From Diaphorobacter nitroreducens (GTDB lineage: Bacteria; Pseudomonadota; Gammaproteobacteria; Burkholderiales; Burkholderiaceae_C), in assembly GCA_003755025.1 (NCBI GenBank), contig RJVL01000009.1, positions 1 to 64,000 of the forward strand: a stretch of DNA of 64,000 nucleotides, read 5' to 3'. The stretch's first letter is position 1; each line of letters begins with the position of its first letter. The position numbers and the translations under genes were made by a program. The notes below the pieces were generated by a model. It did not search any database, had not been told where the DNA came from, and worked only from the letters and a program-made list of their open reading frames with translations. This document shows, piece after piece, positions 51,902 to 59,630 of this stretch.

Positions 51902-53143
51902 ATGGTCCAATCCGTTCTTGGCAGCCTGGTGCTGGGCTACCGGCCCCTCTGGAATGCCGCGCGCCGGCTGGCCGGCATCCAGCTGTACGTTCACAGCGAG
52001 GGCGCCACCCTGGTGGATGCGCCGCACCTGCTGCGCACCATCCAGGAGCTGTGGACCTCCAGCTCGCCGCCGCTGCTGCTGTCCGCTCGCTCGCAGCAGC
52101 TGCTGGTGGACCTGCTGGAGCACGCCCCTCGCGGCGCGCCCTGGATCGAAGTGCCCCAGGCCTGGCTGGACGTGCCCGCGATCCGCGAGCGCGCGCGCCA
52201 GGCCCACGCCCGCGGCCTGCGCCTGGTGTGGCGCGGCGAGCTGGACCACCTGCCCGACGCCGACATCGCACGGCTGTTCGACAACAGCCTGCTGCACCTG
52301 TCCAGCAGCGACGCCGTGCAGGCCCTGCAGGCCGCGGCTGCGGGGCGCAGCGATGCCAGCCCCCGTGCCGCCGGCCAGCGCAGTCCGCTGATCGCCGGGC
52401 AGGTGTATGACAACGTGGCCAGCCGCGCGCTGCTCACGCACTGCCTGGACGAGGGCGGCGCGCTGGCCGTGGCCGGCTGGCCCGTGGAGGACGTGCTCTA
52501 CAGCCTGCGCCATCGCCAGCCCCAGCCCGCGCACGAGGTGGTGCTCAAGCTCATGAAGGCCATCGACGACGAGCAGTCCATCGACCGCTTCGAGCAGATC
52601 CTGGGCGAGGACCCGCTGCTGGCCTACCGCTTCATGGTCTACACCAACTCCGCGGCGCTCGGCCTGTCCACCGGCGTGGATTCGCTGCGCCGCGGTCTGG
52701 TGATGATGGGCTACGGCTCGCTGGGGCGCTGGCTGGCCGACCAGTTGCCGCACGCTGCCACCGAACCCGATCTGCGCCCCATCCGCGCCAGCATGGTGCT
52801 GCGCGCGCGCCTGACCGAGCACCTGCTGGACGCTGGCGTGGGCAAAGACCTGCGCCGCGAGGTGTACCTGAGCGGCCTGTTCTCGCAGCTGGACGAGGTG
52901 CTGCGCGAGCCTCTGGGCACCATCCTGCGCCGCGTGCCGCTGTCCGAGCGGGTGTACGACGCGGCCGTGCTGCGCACCGGCCCCTACGCCCCCAGCCTGG
53001 AGATGGCCTGCGCGCTGGAGAGCGACGACGCGGGCGCCATCCGCCAGCTGTGCGAGACGCATGAGCTGGAGCTGGAATACGTCAACCGCGCGCTGCTGCG
53101 CGTGCTGTCCGAGCTGGTGGTGGAGCGCCCGCACGCGCACTGA
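51902..53143 (+). CDS. HDOD-domain protein with degenerate EAL-like N terminus
   Basis: The 413-residue protein has no signal peptide. Residues 1-150 show the spacing of an EAL domain but lack the EAL and metal-binding motifs. Residues 195-400 match an HDOD domain (LMKAIDDEQSIDRFEQILGEDPLLAYRFMVYTNSAALGLSTGVDSLRRGLVMMG, quoted in part), which usually lacks the HD metal residues and scaffolds signalling. The layout resembles YuxH-type proteins of c-di-GMP signalling. Co-location with flagellar genes suggests a motility role. It starts 88 bp after flgL. Confidence 0.85.
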   Translation: MVQSVLGSLVLGYRPLWNAARRLAGIQLYVHSEGATLVDAPHLLRTIQELWTSSSPPLLLSARSQQLLVDLLEHAPRGAPWIEVPQAWLDVPAIRERARQAHARGLRLVWRGELDHLPDADIARLFDNSLLHLSSSDAVQALQAAAAGRSDASPRAAGQRSPLIAGQVYDNVASRALLTHCLDEGGALAVAGWPVEDVLYSLRHRQPQPAHEVVLKLMKAIDDEQSIDRFEQILGEDPLLAYRFMVYTNSAALGLSTGVDSLRRGLVMMGYGSLGRWLADQLPHAATEPDLRPIRASMVLRARLTEHLLDAGVGKDLRREVYLSGLFSQLDEVLREPLGTILRRVPLSERVYDAAVLRTGPYAPSLEMACALESDDAGAIRQLCETHELELEYVNRALLRVLSELVVERPHAH

Positions 53144-53213
53144 TGGCGACTCACGGCCCGTGGTGTTTTTGGGCCGTAGCGCACAATCCAGGCGCGCAGA
53201 CCACTATCAAATC

Positions 53214-54620
53214 ATGAGCAAATCCGGCCCTTCAAGCACCGACGCCTCCCGCACCCACGCAACCACCAGCCGCGGCGGCTTCTCCTCCAGCCTGGGCGTG
53301 CTCGCCGCCACGCTGGGTTCCGCCGTCGGGCTGGGCAACATTTGGAAGTTCCCCTCGCTCACCGGGGCCAACGGCGGCGCGGGCTTTCTGCTGATCTACC
53401 TGCTCTCGACGCTGTTCATCGGCCTGCCGCTCATGGTGGCCGAGATCGCCATCGGCCGCCAGGCGCGCGCCAATCCCATCTCTGCGCTGCGCCAGTTGCA
53501 GCCCCGCGGCGCGCCGTGGTGGCTGATCGGCGTGGCAGGCATGGCGGCGGCGTTCCTGATCATGGCGTTCTATTCCGAGGTCGTCGCCTGGGTGTTTGCC
53601 TACGTGGCCAAGGCCCTGTCGGGCAACCTGCTGTCCAGCGACCCGGTGCAGACGCAGGCCAGCTTCGACGCCCTGGTGCGGGACCCGGTGCAGGCGCTGC
53701 TGTGGCAGTGGGTGGTGCTGGCCTTCATCGGCGGCATCCTGCTGCTGGGCGTCACCCGCGGCATCGAGGCGGCCACCAAACGGCTGATGCCGCTGCTGTT
53801 CCTGCTGCTGGTGCTGCTGGGCGGCTACAGCCTGACGCTGCCCGGCGCCGGCCAGGCGCTGTCGTTCCTGTTCGCGCCCGAGTGGCACAAGATCACGCCC
53901 GCGGTGGTGCTGACCGCCATGGGCCTGGCGTTCTTCAAGCTGTCCATCGGCATGGGCACGATGATGACCTACGGCAGCTACTTCACCGCCGAGCAGAACA
54001 TCCCGGCCACCGCCACGCGCGTGATGCTGGCCGACCTGTCGGTGTCGCTGCTGGCGGGCATGGCGATCTTCCCCGCGGTGTTCAGCTTCGGCTTCCAGCC
54101 GTCGGCGGGGCCATCCCTGGTGTTCATCACGATCCCCGCGGTGTTCGCACAGATGCCGGGTGGCTCGGTGCTGCTGGCGGCGTTCTTCCTCCTCACCGCT
54201 ATCGCCGCGACCGGCGCCATGCTCTCCCTGATGGAGGTGCCGGTCGTCATCCTGCACGAGCGCTGGGGCCTGAGCCGGCCCCGGGCCACGCTGCTCACGC
54301 TGCTGATCCTGGGGCTGCTGGGCGCGGGCTGCGCCCTGAGCCAGAGCACGCTGGCCACCTTCCAGCCGGGCGGGCGCACCCTGTTCGACTGGGCGGACTA
54401 CCTCTCGTCCAACCTGCTGCTTCCCGCGGGGGGCATCGCCATCGCGCTCTTCGTCGGCTGGGCCTGGGGCGAGCGCGCATTCGCGGCGCAACTCTCCAAC
54501 CACGGGCAGTTGGGCAACCAGGGGCTGGCCCGCGTCGTGAGCCTGCTGCTGCGCTGGGTCACGCCGGTGCTGATCCTGCTGGTCATGCTCGCGGGGCTGG
54601 GGGTGTTCTCCGGCGCGTGA
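53214..54620 (+). CDS. Sodium-dependent transporter, NSS (SNF) family
   Basis: Inner-membrane symporter, probably for an amino acid or related solute. The 468-residue protein has about 11-12 transmembrane helices. The family signature is GSAVGLGNIWKFPSLTGANG, with the unwound TM1 and sodium-site residues. FFKLSIGMGTMMTYGSYF follows near TM6/7. Substrate cannot be read from sequence. The ATG at 53214 is chosen because the conserved N terminus starts soon after. It begins the non-flagellar part of the window. Confidence 0.93.
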   Translation: MSKSGPSSTDASRTHATTSRGGFSSSLGVLAATLGSAVGLGNIWKFPSLTGANGGAGFLLIYLLSTLFIGLPLMVAEIAIGRQARANPISALRQLQPRGAPWWLIGVAGMAAAFLIMAFYSEVVAWVFAYVAKALSGNLLSSDPVQTQASFDALVRDPVQALLWQWVVLAFIGGILLLGVTRGIEAATKRLMPLLFLLLVLLGGYSLTLPGAGQALSFLFAPEWHKITPAVVLTAMGLAFFKLSIGMGTMMTYGSYFTAEQNIPATATRVMLADLSVSLLAGMAIFPAVFSFGFQPSAGPSLVFITIPAVFAQMPGGSVLLAAFFLLTAIAATGAMLSLMEVPVVILHERWGLSRPRATLLTLLILGLLGAGCALSQSTLATFQPGGRTLFDWADYLSSNLLLPAGGIAIALFVGWAWGERAFAAQLSNHGQLGNQGLARVVSLLLRWVTPVLILLVMLAGLGVFSGA

Positions 54621-54663
54621 CGGCGCGGCACCTCGGCGTTTTGAGCAAAAACACCGCGCAACC

Positions 54664-54697
54664 CCTTCCTGGCGAGCGCAAGCAGCTAGTTTTTTCA
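54664..54697 (-). repeat. Palindromic repeat copy H (partial)
   Basis: On the minus strand AAAAAACTAGCTGCTTGCGC, then TCGCCAGG. It is a half element after the NSS transporter. The T run on the plus strand near 54690 may help end that transcript. Confidence 0.65.
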
Positions 54698-54800
54698 TAG
54701 CGCACGCCATCCATGGCGCCGGCATGGCCTTTGCGCCGTGCGTGGCGCAGGACGCATGATGGCCGGCTCTTCCATAGCCGCCAGCCCACAGGAGAACTCC

Positions 54801-56279
54801 ATGCACGACGCCCCGCCCGCCACCCCCCTGTGCCGCCTGCTGGGCTGCCGCCTGCCGCTGGTGCTCGCGGGCATGGGCGGCGTGTCGCGCAGCGAACTGG
54901 TGGCCGCGGTGACCGAGGCCGGCGGGTTCGGCTTCCTGGGCATGGTGCGCGAGCCGCTGGCGCTGATCGAGCGCGAGGTGGCGCAGGTGCGCCAGCGCAC
55001 GGCCTTGCCCTTCGGCGTGAACCTGATCCCCGCGGCCACGCCCGCGCCCCTGCTGCGCGCGCAGGTGGACCTGCTGATCGCGCTGCAGGTGCCCGTGGTC
55101 AGCCTGTTCTGGGACGTGGATGCCGGCGTGATCGCGCGGCTGCGCGCAGCGGGCATCACCGTGGTGCACCAGATCGGCTCCGCCGCCGAGGCGCTGCAGG
55201 CGCAGGAGGCCGGCGCGCAGGCGCTCATCGCGCAGGGCGTGGAGGCCGGCGGCCATGTGCGCGGGCGCCAGCCGCTGGCCGAGCTGTTGTCCGAGGTACT
55301 GGCGATGGTCAGCGTCCCCGTGGCCGCCGCGGGCGGCCTGGCCGATGGGCAGGGCGTGGCGCGCGTACTGGCCCAGGGCGCGCAGGCCGCGGTGCTGGGG
55401 ACCGCCTTGATGGCCACGCATGAGTCCTTCGCCCACGACGCGCACAAGCAGCGGCTGGTGGCCGCGCAGGCCGGCGACACCGTGCTGACCGAGGACTTCC
55501 ACATCAACTGGCCGCCCCACGCCGCGGTGCGTGTGCTGGCCAACAGCGTCACGCGGCGCGAGCGCGGCGACCCGTTCGCCACCACAGGCGACATCCCACG
55601 CACGGTGATCGGCGACGAGGAAGGCCGCCCCATCTACCTGTTCAGCACCGACTCGCCGCTGCGCTCCATGACCGGCGACTTCGAGGCCATGGCGCTGTAC
55701 GCCGGCCAGGGTGTGGGGCGCATCACGGCCATCGAACCCGCGGGCGAGCGGCTGCGCCGCATCGCCGCCGAGGCCGCCGCGCACCTGCGGCTGCTGAACG
55801 ACACGCCCGTGGCCGTGGCGTCCCCCGTGTGCTACGCGGGGGATGCGGAGCGCGAGCGCCACGCCCCACTCATCGCGCGGCTGGACGAGCTGCTGGAGGC
55901 CGAGCGCGCCGGCGCGCGCGTGGCGCTGCGCAGCCGCACCGAAACCGAGGACGAAGCGCTGCGCGCGCTGATCGACGCCATCCACCGCGACGAAGTGAAG
56001 TGGTGCGGCATGCTGATGCGCGCCATCCGCACGCTGGAGGGCACGCCGGGCAGCCGCACGGGCGACTTCTACGACAAGGCCATGGCCGTACCCGACCTGC
56101 GCGAGCGCCTGGCCTTCCTCAACCGCGGCCAGGGCTGGGTGGCCAAGAAGCTGCGCGAGCTGCTGCCGCTGGTGGACGATGCGGGCATCCGCGCCGGGCT
56201 GCAGGAGATGCTGCAGGCACACGTGGACAACCTGGACAAGGTGAACACCGCCTTGGGGCTCACGCCGCCGCGGCGTTGA
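54801..56279 (+). CDS. Nitronate monooxygenase family protein with extra C-terminal helical domain
   Basis: FMN-dependent oxidation of nitronates is the family activity. Residues 1-330 form the NMO TIM barrel: LVLAGMGGVSRSELVAAV, GVNLIPAATP, QGVEAGGHVRGRQPLAELL and AAGGLADGQGVARVLAQGAQ. At 492 residues it is about 160 longer than usual. Residues 335-492 form a separate helical domain (LDELLEAERAGARVALRS; RDEVKWCGMLMRAI) that looks ferritin-like. I recall similar stand-alone domains of unknown function but cannot confirm. AGGAG precedes ATG 54801. Confidence 0.85.
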   Translation: MHDAPPATPLCRLLGCRLPLVLAGMGGVSRSELVAAVTEAGGFGFLGMVREPLALIEREVAQVRQRTALPFGVNLIPAATPAPLLRAQVDLLIALQVPVVSLFWDVDAGVIARLRAAGITVVHQIGSAAEALQAQEAGAQALIAQGVEAGGHVRGRQPLAELLSEVLAMVSVPVAAAGGLADGQGVARVLAQGAQAAVLGTALMATHESFAHDAHKQRLVAAQAGDTVLTEDFHINWPPHAAVRVLANSVTRRERGDPFATTGDIPRTVIGDEEGRPIYLFSTDSPLRSMTGDFEAMALYAGQGVGRITAIEPAGERLRRIAAEAAAHLRLLNDTPVAVASPVCYAGDAERERHAPLIARLDELLEAERAGARVALRSRTETEDEALRALIDAIHRDEVKWCGMLMRAIRTLEGTPGSRTGDFYDKAMAVPDLRERLAFLNRGQGWVAKKLRELLPLVDDAGIRAGLQEMLQAHVDNLDKVNTALGLTPPRR

Positions 56280-56293
56280 CGCCAACGCTACGT

Positions 56294-56340
56294 AAAAGAG
56301 AGCTGCTTGCGCTTGCCCATCAAGCGCTTCAGCCCGATTG
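56294..56340 (+). repeat. Palindromic repeat copy I
   Basis: AAAAGAGAGCTGCTTGCGCT with perfect stem GCGCTTG (56309-56315), loop CCCAT, CAAGCGC (56321-56327), then TTCAGCCCGATTG. It lies between convergent genes. The stop codon of the MocR gene (56329-56331, minus strand) falls inside it, so the repeat supplies the end of that protein. Confidence 0.82.
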
Positions 56341-57786
56341 GACCACTCTCTTCCACGTACGCCAGAACGCCGGGTCCTGCGTGGTGCAGAAGTTGATGCG
56401 CATCAGCGTGCAGGGGCGGCGCGTGGCGTGGAACAGCGCGCCGGGCGCGATGAGGTAGCCCTCGTCCAGCATGCGCTGGGCCAGCATGTCGGTGTCCACG
56501 CCGGTTTCCACCCAGCCGAACATGCCCGCGGGCTCGGCGGCAAAGCTGCAGCCCGCCTCCAGCGCCAGTTGCACGCTGCGCGCGCGGGCCTGCGCCAGGC
56601 GCAGCCGCATGCGGTCGGCATGGCGGCGCAGCTGGCCCTGCTCGATGCACAGCGCCAGGGCCTTCTCCAGCAGCGAGGGCGTGGTCAGCGTGGACAGCAG
56701 CTTGGTGTCCAGCAGTCGCTCCACCAGGTCGGGCGGCGCGGCCAGGTAGCCCACGCGCCAGTTGGGCGCCAAGATCTTGGCGAAGCCGCTCACGTAGATG
56801 GTGCGGCGCAGCCCGTCCAACGCCGTCAGGCGCGTGGCGTGGTCGGCGGCGATGTGGCCGTAGGTGTCGTCCTCGACCACGTGGAAGTTGTGCTGCTGCG
56901 CCAGCTGCAGCACCTGGTGCGCGCTGCCCGGCGACAGGCTGTAGCCCGTGGGGTTGTGCAGCACGCTCACGCTCACGAACAGCTTGGGCGCGTGCAGCTC
57001 GCAGTAGCGCGCCATGACGGCGAGGTCCGGCCCCTCGGGGCCGCGCGGCACGGGCAGCACGCGCATGCCCAGCGCGTCCAGGCGCGCGAACTCCACCGAC
57101 CAGCCGGGCTCCTCCACCATCACCGGGTCGCCCGCCTTGAGCAGCGTGCGGCTCACGATGTCCAGCGCCTGCGTGGCGCCCACGGTGGTCATGATCTGAT
57201 CGGGCTGGGCGTGGATGTTGATGTCGGCCATGCGCCGCGCCAGCGCCTCGCGCAGCGCGGGCTCGCCCATGGGCTCGCCGTAGCTCAGCGAGCCGTCGCG
57301 CAGCGCGCTGCTGCCGGTGATCTTGCGCACCGCGGCGCCCATGAAGCGCGCCTCGTCCAGCCAGCCGATGGGCAGCACGCCCGCACCGGGCTGGGGCTTG
57401 CTCGACGCCTGGTGGAACATGCCGCGGATCAGCGCCGTGGCGTTGATGTGCGAGCCCGACAGGCGCATGCCGACACCGGCCAGCGGCGACACATTTTTTG
57501 CCCCTTTTGTAGGAGCTGTCAGCGCTTGCCCATCGGGCGTCGGAGCCTGTTTTTGCACAAAATCGCGCACGAAAAAGCCACGCTGGCGCCGGGCCTCCAC
57601 CAGCCCCTGGGCCAGTAGCTTGTCGTAGGCTGCCACCACGGTGTAGGGGCTCACGCCCTGCTGGCGCGCGCATTCGCGCACCGACGGCAGGCGGGCACCC
57701 GCGGGCAGCAGCCGCGCGTGGATGCGCTCGGCAAAGCGCTCGGCGAGCTGTTCGGTCAGGGTGCGGTCGGGGGTGCGGGTCAGCAT
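56329..57786 (-). CDS. MocR-type (GntR-aminotransferase) transcriptional regulator
   Basis: About 485 residues. The GntR winged helix lies at 10-72 (LTEQLAERFAERIHARLLPA; LPSVRECARQQGVSPYTVVA). A linker spans 73-110 and a fold-type I aminotransferase-like domain 120-485 contains the PLP-lysine segment YVSGFAKILAPNWRVGYLAA. It may control the divergent LysE exporter. The linker at about 77-93 is encoded by a repeat copy (57505-57554). The ATG at 57786 is chosen; the upstream TTG frame has no support. Confidence 0.9.
   Translation of the reverse strand: MLTRTPDRTLTEQLAERFAERIHARLLPAGARLPSVRECARQQGVSPYTVVAAYDKLLAQGLVEARRQRGFFVRDFVQKQAPTPDGQALTAPTKGAKNVSPLAGVGMRLSGSHINATALIRGMFHQASSKPQPGAGVLPIGWLDEARFMGAAVRKITGSSALRDGSLSYGEPMGEPALREALARRMADINIHAQPDQIMTTVGATQALDIVSRTLLKAGDPVMVEEPGWSVEFARLDALGMRVLPVPRGPEGPDLAVMARYCELHAPKLFVSVSVLHNPTGYSLSPGSAHQVLQLAQQHNFHVVEDDTYGHIAADHATRLTALDGLRRTIYVSGFAKILAPNWRVGYLAAPPDLVERLLDTKLLSTLTTPSLLEKALALCIEQGQLRRHADRMRLRLAQARARSVQLALEAGCSFAAEPAGMFGWVETGVDTDMLAQRMLDEGYLIAPGALFHATRRPCTLMRINFCTTQDPAFWRTWKRVVQSG
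57505..57554 (+). repeat. Palindromic repeat copy J, inside the MocR coding sequence
   Basis: Plus strand 57512-57554 starts GGAGCTGTCAGCGCTTGCCC and ends GGAGCCTGTTTTT. It aligns at 34/43 positions with copy D (31230-31272, minus). It is translated in frame on the minus strand as VQKQAPTPDGQALTAPT or thereabouts, exactly in the linker between the DNA-binding and aminotransferase-like domains. It adds no stop codon. Confidence 0.8.
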
Positions 57787-57829
57787 GGAGGCGTTTCCTG
57801 AGCCGGCACTGTGCCAATGCAATTGCCGA

Positions 57830-57892
57830 TACAGTGCTTGAAATTGTGGGGTTTGACTGTATTGGTACTGTAATGGACTTTGCCCCTACAGT
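57830..57892. promoter_or_regulatory. Probable MocR operator boxes in the divergent promoter
   Basis: Four copies of one 6-mer: TACAGT at 57830-57835, ACTGTA at 57856-57861 and 57867-57872 (direct repeats 11 bp apart, extended as ACTGTATTGGT / ACTGTAATGGA), TACAGT at 57887-57892. Direct repeats spaced by a helical turn are typical of MocR/GntR operators. They lie between the regulator and the LysE gene, so both may be controlled. Confidence 0.6.
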
Positions 57893-57930
57893 GCATCGCA
57901 TAACTTCATTCCCAACGATGGACCCCACCC

Positions 57931-58530
57931 ATGCCCCTGGTTGAATTCACCGCCCTGCTGGTGCTGGCCACTGCCATGAGCTTTACCCCCGGGCCCAACA
58001 CCACCCTGTCCACCGCGCTGGCCGCCAACCGCGGCCTGCCCGCCGCCATGCGCTTCGTGGTGGCGGTGCCCGTGGGCTGGAGCCTGCTGCTGGTGCTGTG
58101 CGCCGCCGGGCTGGGTGCGGTGGTGGTGGCGGTGCCGGCGCTGCGCTGGGCCATCAAGGCCCTGGGCATCGGCTACCTGCTGTGGCTCGCGTTCAAGCTG
58201 TCGAACACGGGCCGTCTGTCCGAGGCCGATGCGGCACGCCTGTCGGTGGGCTTCTGGCAGGGCGTGGCGCTGCAGTTCGTGAACATCAAGGCCTGGCTGC
58301 TGGCGCTGACCATCGTGGCCGGCTGGGTCATCGGGCGCGACGACAGCCTGCAGCGCATGGCAGTGGTGCTGCCGGCAATGGCCTTCTTCGCACTGACCAG
58401 CAACTTCACCTACGCCGCCACGGGTGCGCTGCTGCGCCACTGGCTGGCCCACGGACAGCGCCTGCTGTGGTTCAACCGCGCCATGGCGGTGGTGCTGCTG
58501 GCCACGGCGCTGTGGATGGTGGCCGCATGA
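57931..58530 (+). CDS. LysE/RhtB family amino-acid exporter
   Basis: Inner-membrane exporter of 199 residues with about six hydrophobic helices. The family N-terminal motif is AMSFTPGPNTTLSTALAANR, followed by ALGIGYLLWLAFKL. The substrate is probably an amino acid. It is divergent from the MocR gene across the operator boxes and overlaps the next permease gene by 4 bp (ATGA). Confidence 0.92.
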   Translation: MPLVEFTALLVLATAMSFTPGPNTTLSTALAANRGLPAAMRFVVAVPVGWSLLLVLCAAGLGAVVVAVPALRWAIKALGIGYLLWLAFKLSNTGRLSEADAARLSVGFWQGVALQFVNIKAWLLALTIVAGWVIGRDDSLQRMAVVLPAMAFFALTSNFTYAATGALLRHWLAHGQRLLWFNRAMAVVLLATALWMVAA

Positions 58531-59465
58531 GCACGCGCCCTCCGTCGGCCCCAGCCGTGGCTCCACCGGGCGAGCCGTTGTCCGCCGAGACACGCGGCCT
58601 GATGCTGGGCTTGCTGGGCGTGGCGATCTTCGCGCTCACCCTGCCCATGACGCGCCTGGCCGTCGGCACGCCCGAGGCACCGCTGATGTCCGGCCTGTTC
58701 CTGGCCATGGGCCGGGCGGCGGTGGCCGGGCTGCTGTCGGCCGCGCTGCTGCTGTGGCAGCGCGCCCCATTGCCGCAGCGCGGCGACTGGTGGCCGCTGG
58801 CCGTGACGGCGCTGGGCGTGGTGTTCGGCTTTCCGCTGCTCACCTCCATCGCCATGCGCTACGTGGGCGCCGTGCACGCGGCCGTGATCATCGGCCTGCT
58901 GCCGCTGGCGACCGCCACCGTGGGCGCGCTGCTGCACCGCCAGCGGCCGTCTGCCGCGTTCTGGGCCTGCGCGCTGCTGGGCTCGGCGCTGGTGGTGGTG
59001 TTCGCGGTGCTGCGCTCGGGCCGGCAGGGCCTGTCGCTGCATCCAGCCGATCTGCTGCTGATGGCCGCCGTGGCCTGCGCCGCCGTGGGCTACGCCTGGG
59101 GCGGGCGGCTGGCGCAGCACATGCGCGCCGATGCGGTGATCTGCTGGGCCCTGGTGCTGTCGCTGCCCGTATCGCTGCCGCTGGCCTGGCTGGCATGGCC
59201 GCAGGCGGCGGTGCCTGCCGCGGCCTGGGCTGGCTTTGCCTACGTGGCGGTGTTTTCGATGTGGCTGGGCTTCTTCGCCTGGTACCGCGGCCTGGCCCTG
59301 GGCGGCACGGTGCGGGTGAGCCAGGTGCAACTGGCCCAGCCGTTCATGAGCATGCTGTTTGCCGTGCCGCTGCTGGGCGAGTCGCTGGACGCGGTGAGCG
59401 TGGCGTTTGGCCTGGCGGTGCTGGCCACCGTGGCCCTGGGGCGGCGCATGCCGGTGCGCCGGTGA
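58527..59465 (+). CDS. EamA/DMT family permease
   Basis: Membrane transporter of 312 residues with ten predicted helices in two five-helix repeats (LMLGLLGVAIFALTLPMTRL; LLMAAVACAAVGYAWGGRLA; WAGFAYVAVFSMWLGFFAWY). The drug/metabolite transporter superfamily often exports amino acids. It starts at ATG 58527 inside the LysE stop, so the two are co-translated and probably co-regulated by MocR. Confidence 0.92.
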   Translation: MSTRPPSAPAVAPPGEPLSAETRGLMLGLLGVAIFALTLPMTRLAVGTPEAPLMSGLFLAMGRAAVAGLLSAALLLWQRAPLPQRGDWWPLAVTALGVVFGFPLLTSIAMRYVGAVHAAVIIGLLPLATATVGALLHRQRPSAAFWACALLGSALVVVFAVLRSGRQGLSLHPADLLLMAAVACAAVGYAWGGRLAQHMRADAVICWALVLSLPVSLPLAWLAWPQAAVPAAAWAGFAYVAVFSMWLGFFAWYRGLALGGTVRVSQVQLAQPFMSMLFAVPLLGESLDAVSVAFGLAVLATVALGRRMPVRR

Positions 59466-59630
59466 ACCGCCGCCCCGTGAAAACCCTGGACCCGGCGCCG
59501 CGCCCCTCGGGCGGTGCGCCGTTGCCGTATGCTGCGCGCGCTGCCCCACCCGCAGGGCCGCACACCGCCGCACAACGGCATTTCTGAGTGGATAGACGGC
59601 GCGCAGCAGCGCGCCATTGGAGATAAACGA

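Noticed and set aside
53232-56285. Open frame of 1017 codons antisense to the NSS transporter and nitronate monooxygenase genes
   Set aside because: Same reason: shadow frame of two well-supported genes, low-complexity Gln/Arg/His composition.
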